Assembly (NCBI GenBank): GCA_036927565.1
Contig: JAYESD010000001.1
Location: 33,951,146-34,015,145, forward strand
DNA: 64,000 nucleotides
Direction: 5' to 3'
Source of the DNA: Tuctoria greenei
Taxonomy: Eukaryota; Streptophyta; Magnoliopsida; Poales; Poaceae
Numbering within the stretch: the first letter of the stretch is position 1; every line of letters begins with the position of its first letter. The notes below the pieces were generated by a model. The model was not told the DNA's origin, did not search any database, and worked only from the letters and a program-made list of their open reading frames with translations. This document shows positions 9,801 through 21,131 of this stretch, one piece after another. The translations under genes were made by a program, and so were the position numbers.

Positions 9801-10504
9801 GTAGCTCTGAACCTTGGTGAGACTCTACTGCTTTACATTTCTGCAACTACAAAGGTTGTCATCATGGTCCTAGTCGCGGGAAGACCGGAACCACATCCAG
9901 TTCAGGAGCCCAGACCCCTCCAGGAGGGTCCAGAGCTATCTGAAGGCGAGTTTGGGTCCTAGCCCCAGGAACGGATTTTCAAGGCAAAATGCTAGAAGAT
10001 CAACCTCTCTCATCTGAGGGAGTTCTCACGGTTGATCAGGAAGATCCAGACCCCTCTGGGAGGGTCAGGATTGAACAAGAAGAAGTTTAGGACGCCTCCG
10101 GGAGGGTCCAGAAAGATCAATAAGAAAGTTCGGATCCCTCCGGGAGGGTCCGGGTCGATGGAGAAGAAGCTTCGAGCCCCTCCGAGAGGATCTGGACTGT
10201 CCAACGACCAGTATACTTCATCAGCGAAGTACTCCATAACGCCAAGACCAGATACATTGAGGTGCATAAGTTGCTTTACGCAATTCTTATTGACTCAAGG
10301 AAGCTTCGTCATTACTTCCAAGCCCATAAGATATCAGTGGTATCTTCTTATCCACTGTGTGCTATTCTGCATAATCCTAATTCTACTGGAAACATAGCCA
10401 AGTGGGCAGCGGAGCTAGCAGAATTTGATCTTGAATTCCTGCCTAGAAAAGAAATCAAGAGTCAAGCCTTGTCAAATTTTGTGGTGGAGTGGACTCCTTC
10501 TTAA
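9800..10504 (+). pseudogene. TatB gypsy-type RNase H split by an acidic repeat insert
   Basis: The domain starts LLLYISATTKVVIMVLV (about 9825-9880) and resumes with VYFISEVLHNAKTRY (from about 10210) through SRKLRHYFQAHKISVV and ends FVVEWTPS at 10504. Between the halves, about 9885-10200, is an insert of about 100 residues that other gypsy RNase H domains replace with a short loop. It carries 42-bp tandem repeats (separate entry). Stops are present within the insert. The insert is at the same place in TatC (57895-58180), so it belongs to the family and is not a local rearrangement. Confidence 0.75.
10049..10201 (+). repeat. 42-bp tandem array inside TatB RNase H
   Basis: Units start at 10049, 10091, 10133 and 10175 (last partial). 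Each has a core CCTC(C/T)GGGAGGGTC followed by a purine-rich half ending GAAG(C/T)TT(C/A)G. As 42 is a multiple of 3 the frame is kept; the peptide unit is 14 residues of the type DPSGRVRVDGEEAS. The core is a near-palindrome. Confidence 0.85.
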
Positions 10505-10554
10505 TCAAATCTTGGGGGCCCTAGTGAGCAGAAGTCGGAACCCAAGGTCCCGAT

Positions 10555-10970
10555 CTTCACCGAGCCTCATTGGACCCTCTACTTCGATGGTTCCATGCAG
10601 AAGTAGGGAGCTAGAGCTGGAATACTTCTCCTCGCTCCAACCGGGGAGAAGGTCAAATATATGGTGCACCTTGACTTCAAGGCGACCAATAACATGGCGG
10701 AATATGAAGCTCTCATCTATGGGCTCAAGGTGGTGCTATCTTTTGGCGTCAAGCAGATGCTAGTGAAGGGTGACTCACAGCTCACCATCAAGCAAGTCAA
10801 AGGCGAATGCAGCTGCAACAACCCTCAACTTGCTGCTTATCTCCTTGAAGTCCAAAAGCTCTAGAAGGACTTCCACGTCCTGGACCTCTGCCATGTTCAA
10901 CGTCTTAACAACGCAGAAGCTGACGAACTCTCGATGAAGGCTTCAACTGGAGCTTCGACTCCCGACTAAG
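10555..10970 (+). pseudogene. TatB second RNase H (archaeal-type, aRNH)
   Basis: Motifs in order: WTLYFDGS (first catalytic Asp, about 10570), HLDFKATNNMAEYEALIYGL (catalytic Glu), VKGDSQLTIKQVKGE (Asp), NNAEADEL (last acidic). This RVT_3-type domain in addition to the gypsy RNase H is a known mark of Tat elements. A TAG follows FDGSMQK and another interrupts near 10863, so it is broken. Confidence 0.8.
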
Positions 10971-11185
10971 TTTTTGTCCGGAGATTTTCAAGACCAACCG
11001 CTCAGCCCACCAAATTGGGTGAAGGGGGTGAGGCCAGCACCTCGAAGTTGGCGGTCCTGGTGGCCCTGTTACCATGACGTCCACCAAGGGTCGTAGGTGC
11101 TGCAGGAAGCTCCGAGCAACCCAACACGCAAGACTCAGAAGCTCAAGTTAGATCCAATGCATGGATCTCGAAGATCCGGAGCTAC

Positions 11186-12397
11186 TTGAAAGACAACCAC
11201 CTTCCTAAAGATAGTGTATCTGCTGACCGAATCGTTGGATTGGCTAAAAGATACACACTGGTAGAAGGGGATCTCTACCAGCGCGGTGCCAACGGCATCC
11301 TAATGCGGTGCATTGCAAGGGAAGAAGGCTGCGAGCTCCTCACGGAGATCCATGGAGGCGAGTGTAGGAACCACGTGTCTTCCTGCACACTGGTCGGCAA
11401 AGCCTTTCGGCATGACTTCTACTGGCCTACAGCACTCCAAGATGCAGTAGAGTTGGTGAAAAAGTGTGAAGCACGCCAGTTCCACGCAAAACAAATTCAC
11501 ACACTAACTCAGTCGCTGCAAATGATTCCTCCTACATGGCCATTTGCTGTGTGGGGCATGCACATCTTGGGACCTTTCCCAAAAGTCGTCGGAGGTTATA
11601 GGTTCCTATATGTCGCCATCGACAAGTTCACCAAGTGGCCAGAAGCTACTCCAGTTGTGACTATCAATAAGCAATCAACAATCAAGTTCTTAAAGTCCAT
11701 AGTTTGCAGATTTGGAGTTCTGATCAGAGTCATCACGAACAACGGAACCCAATTTACAAGTGCAGCATTTCAAGAGTATTGCGAAGACCTCAACATTCAA
11801 GTCAGCTGCGCATCAGTAGCTCACCCGGAAAGTAATGACCAAGCTAAGAAAGCAAATGCAGAAATCTTAAAAGGACTCAAGACGTGCACTTATGAGCACC
11901 TGAAAAAATATGGAGCCAACTGGATCGAGGAACTTCCGTACGCACTGTGGGCAAGCAGGACTACACCTAACCAGTCTACTGGAGAGACACCCTTCTTCTT
12001 GGTGTACGGAGCTGAAGCAGACCTTCCTCTGGAGATCACCATGGGGTCACTCCGGATCCAGACCTTCAATGAAGCCACGCAGGACCAGCTCCGGCGTGAA
12101 GACCTTGACCTCATCGACGAGGAAATGTGCCAAGCAGCGGTTCGGAATGCACGTTATCGGTAGGTGCTTCAGCGCTATCATCAAAGGCATGTGCGTAACC
12201 AACAACTCAAGGAAGGCGATCTATTGCTGCGGAGAATACTAACTCGTGAAGGGATGAACAAACTATCCCCTAGCTGGGAAGGTCCCTTCTGAGTGATTAA
12301 AGTATCCCGTCCCGGATGCGTTCGCTTGGCAACTGAGGATGGGACCCTGCTTCCTAATCCTTGGAACATCGAGCACATCTGTAAGTTTTATGCTTAG
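11186..12397 (+). pseudogene. TatB integrase (catalytic residues lost)
   Basis: Open from 11186 to 12163, then a TAG (12161-12163) and a TGA, with recognisable C-terminal sequence (LSPSWEGPF, PWNIEHICKFYA) to TAG at 12395-12397. The zinc-binding region reads CEARQ where TatC has CEACQ. The catalytic triad is lost at all three sites: WGMHILGPFP (Asp to His; TatC WGMD), ITNNGTQF (Asp to Asn; TatC IIDN) and DQAKKANAEIL (Glu to Lys expected). The first residue after the pol stop begins the non-coding spacer. Confidence 0.85.
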
Positions 12398-13477
12398 TAT
12401 CATGGAGGTGAGTCTGCAAGTACACACAATGTAAGTTATAGAGTCCATACACAGAGTCGGGTAGGTCCTCTAGGAGAATATCTGGACCCTTCCAGGAAGG
12501 CCCGGAAAGTTCAAGCAACACTTGACATAGTCACAACACTAAAAGTGTAGCTACCTGTCCTGGGTTAGTACAAGATGTATAATACACTTATTCTGGTTCC
12601 GTACCTTAAGTGTGTCCTTGTCTCCCCTGTAATCCATACCTATGATGAAAGGTGTTGTTGTGTAAAAGCAGACTCCACGTGCATTGATTTTGTGCAGACT
12701 CATTCTCTTTTATCCTTCTTATCTATAACAAAGTTCTGCAATTATTTTTGAGTTGTAGTCCAAGTTATTCATATGTTGCGCACATTATATTGTTGGTCTC
12801 TTCGGATCTTAGCATTACTGCATGGTCTACTTGCCTGAACGCCAAGCCAACACAGGTCCGGAGTGTGCTATCGACTTAGCCTGGTCCTGCATCCTAAGTA
12901 CGCCACTCCACCTATATTCCGGCAGACCTCAGTAGGGTGGGTCCTAAAAGCATTCGGATCTAAAAAGATTACATCAATGTGCTTGTTATCATATGAATTC
13001 CTTTGAATCTAAAATCCAAATAAGAACGGTAAGTCACAAACGAATTATAGATGAGAAGACAAATTTTACCCTTTTTCTTGTCTATGATGCACAGGAAAAA
13101 GGAAAACTTATGATGATGGTGGATGATGTTGGAGCTATCAAGCTCCGAGAACTGCCATGGGGGCCCGCCATCGACATTTTATGCGTTGACAGTGGGTGCC
13201 GTTGGACCTACCAAGCTCCGTCACCTCCCAGGAGGCCCGCCGTCGATGTCACAAAGCGTTCAAGTCATCAAAAAATTGTCAAAACTTTTGGTACATGTTC
13301 GTAATTAAATTGTGTACTTCTACCAGAGGGCCAATAAGATAAAGGGCAATGCATTGAAGACAAACATAAAATGGAATTCCTTCATGCAAAGAGTGGATTT
13401 CATTCATCCGAAGCACTAGATTACAAAATGAGGATTACAGCAAAAGGCAAAAGGAAAAGGTTCTAGCTACTGGGGAT
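12398..13477. other. TatB spacer between integrase and antisense gene
   Basis: No gene. The same spacer occurs in TatC in reverse (37970-39509), including the GGACC...CTTCC(A/G)GGAAGG near-palindrome (about 12485), the conserved block around 12600-12900, and a block near 13265-13330 also seen at 60-120 in TatA. Two units of a GC-rich minisatellite, centred on GGGGGCCCGCCATCGAC and GGAGGCCCGCCGTCGATG, lie at about 13130-13260. Likely convergent transcription end of pol and aORF. Confidence 0.7.
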
Positions 13478-15106
13478 CTAAGTCCTTCGGAAAAATGATG
13501 CAACCTTCTCAGCAGCTTCTTGGACACTAGCCCTGACGGCATCCTCCTCTTCGGCAATGGGTCCTTCGAAGACCGGATCTAGAGAAAGTTGGGGGTCTCG
13601 GCTCTTGTAACACGCCAGGACATATTCGGTGACGTTCTTGGTCAGAGATTTCCCCTTTGTCTCCAGCTGGTCAGTGATGACATCACCCATCGCGTCGAGT
13701 TTGCTGCCAGCAGAGCCAAGTGCCACCAGTGTCTGGTCCAGCTCCGGTGCTGGGTTCTCCGGACGTACTGGGCTGGACAAAAGCGGCACCAAAGCTCTGT
13801 CTGCATGCCCCATAAAATCCCACACCTGCTGGGACTCAGTTGCCCCTGAGCTCCGCAGCTCCTCTAGTGACCTTCTGGCCGCTGCAAGCTCCGAACCTTT
13901 CCAAGCGAGGCGCTCAACCACTTTGGCATGTTGCTGAATATTCTCAGCTATTTGCTTTTCGCGGTCGGCTAGCTCCATCTCCCGGAGGTGGAAGCGATTC
14001 TGCCGTTCGGCCAGGTCCTTCTCCCCACCCCTTACATTCCCTTCTCTGGTGGCAACATCAGCTTCTCTTTTTGAGAGTTCCTACCCCAGTTTCCAGTACT
14101 TCTCTTCCTTTTCCTTCCTCCGTAGATAAAGCTTTTTGGTGTGCTCTGCCAAATTTTGCTCTCCCAGAGTCAGCTTCTGGGAGAGCTCCTCCTCTCTTTT
14201 CAAAATATCCTCCTGCTATTCCAGGAGTTTCTCTTCCCTCGCATCAAGGTCTGCTCGGTGCTTTAGGAGAATCTCGCTTAATGTATTGAGGTCGTCGTGA
14301 TGTTCGTTAGCAGCATCGTTGCTTTTCTTGGCATGCTCGAGAATCTCCCGAGAATTAGCGTTGAGGGCCCTAATGGAGGCCTCCTTTTCCTCCAGCAACT
14401 TGCCCCAATATTCCATCCGGGACTTCTCCTTCTCGACCCACTCCTTCTGATCAGGAAGCCTCATCTGTGCAAGCTTGGTCTCGAAGTGGAGCCTGTTGTG
14501 CCAACGCCTCAAGGTGTGGTGCTCTTCTTCGAGGACCTTACTGTCGTGGTCGAAGGGGAGCTAGACCTGTTGGAGGCTCGAGCAGGCATTGTCAATAGAC
14601 AATGCCAAGTGAATAGGCTCCAGACCTGCCGGGGTCATCTCCGCCGTCTCCAGGGGGTCTTCAAGATCAAAAATTGGGTCCCATGGCACAAGCGTGGTAC
14701 TGCGGTACTAGGGCCGCCTTCAGGAGGTACCTCGGCCTTCGCTCTCGCCATGGAAGGCCCCACCGGAAGGACTCAAACTTCTGGAATGAAGGGTCCCCCG
14801 CCAGAATTTCCACCATTGGCTCAGCGGGTGGAGGGCCTGCCACAGACTCCTCAGGGTGCTCCGGCTCAGACATGGGCGCCTCCGGAGCTATCACCTTCAG
14901 GGCACACGCTGTAATTTCGTATGGAGCCCCCATCATCTCCAGCTCAGGCACCAGAACATCAACCAACTCCGGCATGGAGGCCGGAGCTTCGACTATCTCC
15001 GACACAAAGGCTGAGTCCGCGAGCACCTCTGGCTCGATTGCCGGCTCTTCAATGACTTTCGACACAAGCATTGGAGCTTCAGTTGTATCCGACTCAATTT
15101 CCGGAG

Positions 15107-16957
15107 TGTAGGATCGAAGAGCACATGAAAAGCTATCAGAGGGGGTGGGGGTGAATGGTAGATTTAAAAAATCTTATGCAGCGGAAACAATTAAACCCCA
15201 ATCCCTTTGGCAGAAAAACGATATGTTAGATAAATCGTGTGTGAAACTAATCTAAATGTGTTTCACTGTGACAAAAGTGATATATATCAGAGAGAATCAA
15301 GTCACAAAGAAAACACAAGAGGAATCACTCAAATCCATTGAGAGAAACTCAAGTTATGATTGAAAGATCGAACAAAGGTCAATTTGTCCTACCCGAGAAA
15401 AACAGTTCTGGAACGCTGCAAAGAAACTCGTGTAGATCAGAAACCCACAAATACAATGACCGTGAAATTTTGACAGATGACAGATAATCAAGTTTTGAAG
15501 ACAACCCAAAAAGAATCACGTCAATTGGATCTGTAAAACTTGGGTTATGATAAAACCACCGACGAAAGGTAGTGCTGTCCAGAAACTCGATGTGTAAAAC
15601 TTGTCTGGAACAAGTCGGACGAACAAGGCACAAAAGTTCCTTCAAACTACGAATTTTATTCAATAGAACACAAGAAGAACAGCCCCAAAGTCATGCACCA
15701 CGAGCTCTGGCCTCCCTTGCTTATATAACCAGCTCGAAAGCCAACTCAACTCAAATCAGGACCCTAATCCTACTCCGTTCACGAATCGAAACTTTCCATA
15801 ACTGCTTAGGATTCTTCTATACACAGATAGAAGAAATATTAAGACTTCCAAACACATTAGGAACATATCCTATATTCCTAAAACAACTCAAATTCATGAC
15901 CCACACAAAATCCTAACATAACCAACTCGATACTTTCCATACCAAGCCATAACCAACACCGCCGCAGCCAAAGTCATCAACAATACAATCCGATCTTTCC
16001 AACCAGATCTTCCCATCCATAAACCATCTTCGGAACCATGTTGCCACGTCATGCACCGCATGCATACGTGCAAACACCTTCCTTCGACGTCCAGTAACCT
16101 TCATATGCACTGCCCTTGATTCAATCATCATGTGCGACCTCCTGACCCGCTCAACCACAATTCCTCCCGTATTTGGTTGTTGGAACCTCATCTCCTCCCT
16201 GAGACTAGTCCAAAGGATCCTGTCACCAGCCATGACTTGAACTCAAGCAACACCTCCACATGAACAAACAACCAATCTGTTCGAGCCCAAGTCCGCAACT
16301 TGACTCAAGTCAGTTCCGAACACAGCACCTTACGTGAGCACCTCACATAAGCATGTTGCAAAGCATATCAAAACGATATCAGCCATATCAACCAAAAACA
16401 CACCAAAAACTTAGAAAATAAATACTAAGCAATCTTTCTAAGAATATAAAGCAAGTTCGAAACATTACAATATAGAAGCAGGAACATTGCGATCAAGCTC
16501 CGAACCTTGCCAAAACTAACCGGAGCTTGAGCCGGAGTTTACAAAACCTAGTACAACCTGGCGCTAGAGCTTACCAAAGCTAGTCGGACCTTAGTGCCGG
16601 AGCTAACCAAAGCTAGTCGGACCTAGCTCCGGAGCTAACCAAAACTAGTCAGAACTAGTCATCCCAAAAGTCGGAGCTAGAAAAACATGTCGGAGCCAAC
16701 CAACATAAGTCAGACCTAGCAAAATGTATCGGAGCTTAACAAAGACATGTTGGAGCTATCAAAGACATGCCGGAGATAAAGACAAAGCTCACCGGAGCTG
16801 CCCAAAAACATGTGCGATCTGGACAAAGAAAGTCAGACCTATTGTCGGACCTTGCAGAAGCTCAGAGCTGGAGTCAGACCTTGCTAAAAAGATGTTATGG
16901 CAGCATTCAAAACTTTTATTGTCAAAGCCAATGTATTCAACACACATAGGTCTCACA
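15107..16957 (-). repeat. CopA 3' LTR (1851 bp)
   Basis: Plus-strand ends are TGTAGGATCGAAGAG and CATAGGTCTCACA. The U3 part (about 16490-16880) is an array of degenerate units alternating CCGGAGCT and GTCGGACCT spaced about 15-35 bp. The rest is conserved with the right LTR and with CopB. Confidence 0.9.
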
Positions 16958-17872
16958 ATCTCCCCCTTGATGAATGCATTGGCAACACCATTTAAAATCC
17001 AAACATTGGCATGAAAAGTTTTGAGAACAATTTCCCCCCTATACATATTTCTCCCCCTTGCATGATTCACCATACTATCTCTCTCCATTTGACAATGTAT
17101 TTAACAAGGTTCAAAAGAGAAATTTTAATTGTTATGAGCATATTATAACATATACAAATAAAACAAAGCTCATCCAAGTCATACTATCAAGTAACTTACA
17201 CTATCACAACAGTGAGATACATAAAGTAGTGTAAGCCATGCTAGAGATCAAATGTAATTGTCAATTTAAGCAAGTCATGATCTCACAAACTTAACTATTT
17301 CAATACCTGAAAGCATGACACTTGTTGCTACATTTTATTATTTTTCAAAGCACAAATTTAGATCATATGATATTTGCAAGAGATTATATGCGCATCTGCC
17401 TTATTGTAACCAACCAAGCCAAACCTATGTTATTTGACAATTAGAAGCTTAAGGACATGGTTTTAGTCATACACAACTTCTTCCAAGTTCATATCTAAGT
17501 GCAACGATAAGCCATCTCAAAAGAAGAAGTGTAATGCATGCATATTCTCTTGATCTTTTCTCAACTTATATTTGTTCACAAAAACTCAACTTGTGAGTTG
17601 ATTACTTGATTAATTCTTTATGATTAAAAAACACTTGTGAGCATGCAACAAGTTCAAAACAGCAAGAAAGTTCAACCATGACCAGATTTAGTGTAAGTAA
17701 TTATTCCAATTATTAGTCATGACAAAAACTACAAAATCTATAACATGAGTAATGTAGTAAGAACTTTCAGCATGTAAAAGGAATCACAAAGTCATATATG
17801 TATGAAATACTATGCTCATATTATTTTGAGTTCAGATTCACACATAGACTTCCCAAGTTTCAAAACTCCCCC
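16958..17872 (-). other. CopA non-coding 3' region with multiple polypurine tracts
   Basis: No gene. On the minus strand AAGGGGGAGAT abuts the 3' LTR (16958-16967). Similar motifs recur at 17031-17040 (AGGGGGGAAA), 17050-17059 (AAGGGGGAG) and 17866-17873 (GAGGGGGAG). Repeated PPT-like motifs upstream of the 3' LTR are a reported Sirevirus signature. The remainder is AT-rich. Confidence 0.75.
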
Positions 17873-20800
17873 TCAATTGAAGCCATGAGGATGCATAACC
17901 CCTATTTCACTACGAATGTAACAAAAACGAGTGAAATCCAAAGGTTTTGTAAAAATATTAGCCAATTGTTGTTCGGTATCTACATGGTGAAGCACACTGT
18001 TTCCTTTTTCAACATTATCACAGAGAAAGTGATACCTAATGTTAATGTGCTTAGTTCTAGAATGTTGCACAGGGTTTTTAACAATGCAAATAACACTAGT
18101 GTTGTCACAAAACAGTGGAACACTATCTAGATCAACCCCATAGTCCTTAAGTGTTTGAACAGTCCAAAGAATTTGTGAACAAGCGCTAGCAGCAGCTACA
18201 TATTCATATTCGGCGGTGGATTGTGCAATTGAACCTTGTTTCTGGATGACCATGCAACAAGTGAATTACCAAGAAAATGACAAGCACCGGAAGTACTTTT
18301 CCTATCAATCCTACAACCTCCAAAATCAGCATCGGAAAAAGCTTCCAAAGTAACGGTTGAGGAAGATGGAAGAAAAATGCCAAATTCTTGAGTTCCATGT
18401 AAGTACCTGAAAATCCTTTTGATGGCTTGATGATGTGAAGCACGTGGGGAGGCTTGAAACCGTGCACAAAGACATACGCTGAATTGTATGTCCGGTCTTG
18501 ATACCGTGAGGTACAAAAGAGATCCGATCATGCTTGTATATTCTTTTTGATCCACGGGTTCACCATCTTCATCAAGTTCAAGTGTTGTTGTTATTCCCAT
18601 TGGTGTCCGAAGAGGCTTGCTTTTGTCCATGTTGAAGCGCCTTAGGAGGTCTTTTGTATACTTCGTGTGATGCACAAAGGTACCATCCTTGGTTTGCTTG
18701 ATTTGTAGCCCCAAAAAGTACGTGAGTTCTTCCATCATACTCATCTCAAATTCTGAACTCATCATAGCTGAAAACTTGGATACAAGATCATGAGAAGCAC
18801 AACCAAAGATAATATCATCCACATACACTTGAACGAATAATGAGTCACTGCCATGCTTAAGCACAAAAAGAGTTTTATCAACCTTGCCCATGGTAAACCC
18901 CTTTTCAAGTAAGAATGTTTTTAACCTATCATACCATGCTCTAGGGGCTTGTTTGAGACTGTACAAGGCTTTGGACAGTTTGTAAACATGATTAGGAAAA
19001 TCTGAATTTTCAAAACTCGATGGTTGTTTGACATAAATCTCCTCACCTATGTAGCCATTAAGAAAAGCACTTTTAACATCCATTTGATATAGCTTAAAAC
19101 CTTTAGATGCAGCAAAAGCTAACAAAATTCTTATGGCTTCTAATCTAGCAACAGGAGCAAAAGTTTCATCAAAATCTAGACCTTCAACTTGAGTGAAACC
19201 TTGAGCAACCAACCTAGCCTTATTCCTAACCACAACCCCATCCTCACTTTGTTTATTTTTAAACACCCATTTAGTTCCAATTAAAGTGTGACCTTGAGGA
19301 GGAGGTACAAGTTTCCAAACATTATTTCTTTCAAAAATTTCTAACTCTTCTTGCATGGCAATAATCCAAGATTCATTAGTGAATGTGTGTGATATATCTT
19401 TGGGTTCAAAAGAAGCAACAAAAGCAGAATGAGCATGAGAGTTTAGATAACAAAACCTGGACCGTGTAACTCGTTCATGCAAGCTTCCAATAATCTGTTG
19501 TGGAGGATGAATTTTGAGAACCCGAAGGGGAGTGGACACTTCACAAGATTCTTTTTCTTCATGTTCATCACAAATCGATGAGCTTGTGACTTGAGGAGGA
19601 TCTGGACCTGCAATGGTGGGCGTCGGTGCTAGCTGTGAATCAAAATCAGGAGCTCGAACAATGTCATTAGCTGCTGAATTTTCGGGTAGCAACTCCACCT
19701 CTTCTTCATCTTCAACGAAAATGCTTTCCCCCTGTGGATATGGATCTGGACCTATAATGTTTGATCTAGTACCTGGGCTAGATTCATCAAAATACACTTC
19801 ACAAGTCTCCACAATTTTGTTAGTGTCAAGTAAAAGCACACGGTAGCCTCTAGTATGAGATGGATAACCAAGAAACATGCCATCAATGGATCTAGGTTCA
19901 AATTTATCAAGATTACCATGTTTCTTAACAAATCATTTGCAACCAAAGACCCAAAAGTGCGTAATACTAGGCCTATGTGCAAACTGGAGCTCATATGGTG
20001 TTTTACCTAGCTTAGCGCGCAAGAAAACATGATTTGAGACATAACAAGCGGTTGCAATCGCATCAGCCCAAAATTTCCTAGGAGTTTGATATTCATCAAG
20101 CATAGTCCTAGCCATCTCAACTAAGGTTCTGTTCTTTCTTTCTACAACACCGTTTTGTTGAGGTACATATGGTGAAGAAAATTGATGATCTATTCCCTTT
20201 TCAGCACAAAAGTGATCAAAAGATTGATTTTTAAATTCAGTTCTGTTATCACTTCTAATTGCTTTTAAAGATCCTGGGTGATCAATTAATAATCTAAGAA
20301 ATAAAGTTCTAAAGTGACTAAAAGCTTCATTCTTAGGCGCCATAAAGTAAACCCAAGAGTATCTAGAATAATCGTCAACAATAACAAGAACATACAATTT
20401 ACCTCCGAAGGATTGAACACGTGAAGGTCCTACGGTGTCAAGGTGCAAAAATTGACCCGGCTCAGTTGTCATGATCATTGTGAGAGAAGTATCTGAACCT
20501 GCAACCATCTTAGCATGTCTACAAGAAGAGCACACAATTTCTTTGTCTCCTTTAAGCTTAGGTAGCCCACGTATGCGATCAAGAGCACTAACACGCGTGA
20601 GATGATCAAAACCTATGTGACCACGTCTATGATGCCAAAAATATAAATCTTTGGAATCATTAGCAACTAGACACCTATGCTTAGAGGAAGACATATCAAA
20701 ATCAGCTTTAAAAACTCTTCCAAATCGTGACATGTTAAAAATAATCTCATTGTTTGAATTTACAACTTTGCAGCAATTTTTAGTGAAAATAATTTCCAGA

Positions 20801-21048
20801 TTTTCATCTAGCAATTGTGAAACAGAAAGCCAGTTGTATTTCAAAATATTGACAAGTGCCACATCCTTCAAACTGTAGTGATCATTTACTCTAACTGAAC
20901 CCTTAGCAATTATAAGATTTGAAGAATTATCGGCAAAAGTAACATTCTCTACTCGTGACACAAAAGAGAGGGAGGAGAACCATTCTTTGTTACTGGTCAT
21001 GTGGTGTGAGCAACCTGAATCCACAATCCAAATGTTCTCCTTCCTCAA
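17873..21048 (-). pseudogene. CopA pol: protease, integrase, RT and RNase H (nearly intact)
   Basis: From 21048: protease WIVDSGCSHHM (DSG). Integrase zinc-binding HHRRGHIGFDHL...CSSCRHAK, then LHLDTVGPSR, RSDNRTEF and VVERKNRTLVEMAR, giving the D, D, E triad. A TGA at 19933-19935 (Arg expected) interrupts. RT has YQMDVKSAFLNGY, LYSLKQAPRAWYDRL and YVDDIIFGCASHD. RNase H has FSDADFGG, then a frameshift near 18200-18250, then SIAQSTAEYEYVAAAS and CDNTSVICIVKNPVQHSRTKHI. All catalytic motifs are present; one stop and one frameshift are the main defects. The frame ends at 17873. Confidence 0.9.
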
Positions 21049-21131
21049 GCATGTAACCTACATAGAAGTACAATACGTCGATGACTCAATACTGGGGTTA
21101 GTCAAAAGACATTTAGGTATCCAGTACTGAG

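Noticed and set aside
16490..16880. CRISPR-like array of short repeats
   Set aside because: Units are degenerate, spacing varies, and the array is in a plant LTR U3 region present in both LTRs of the element.
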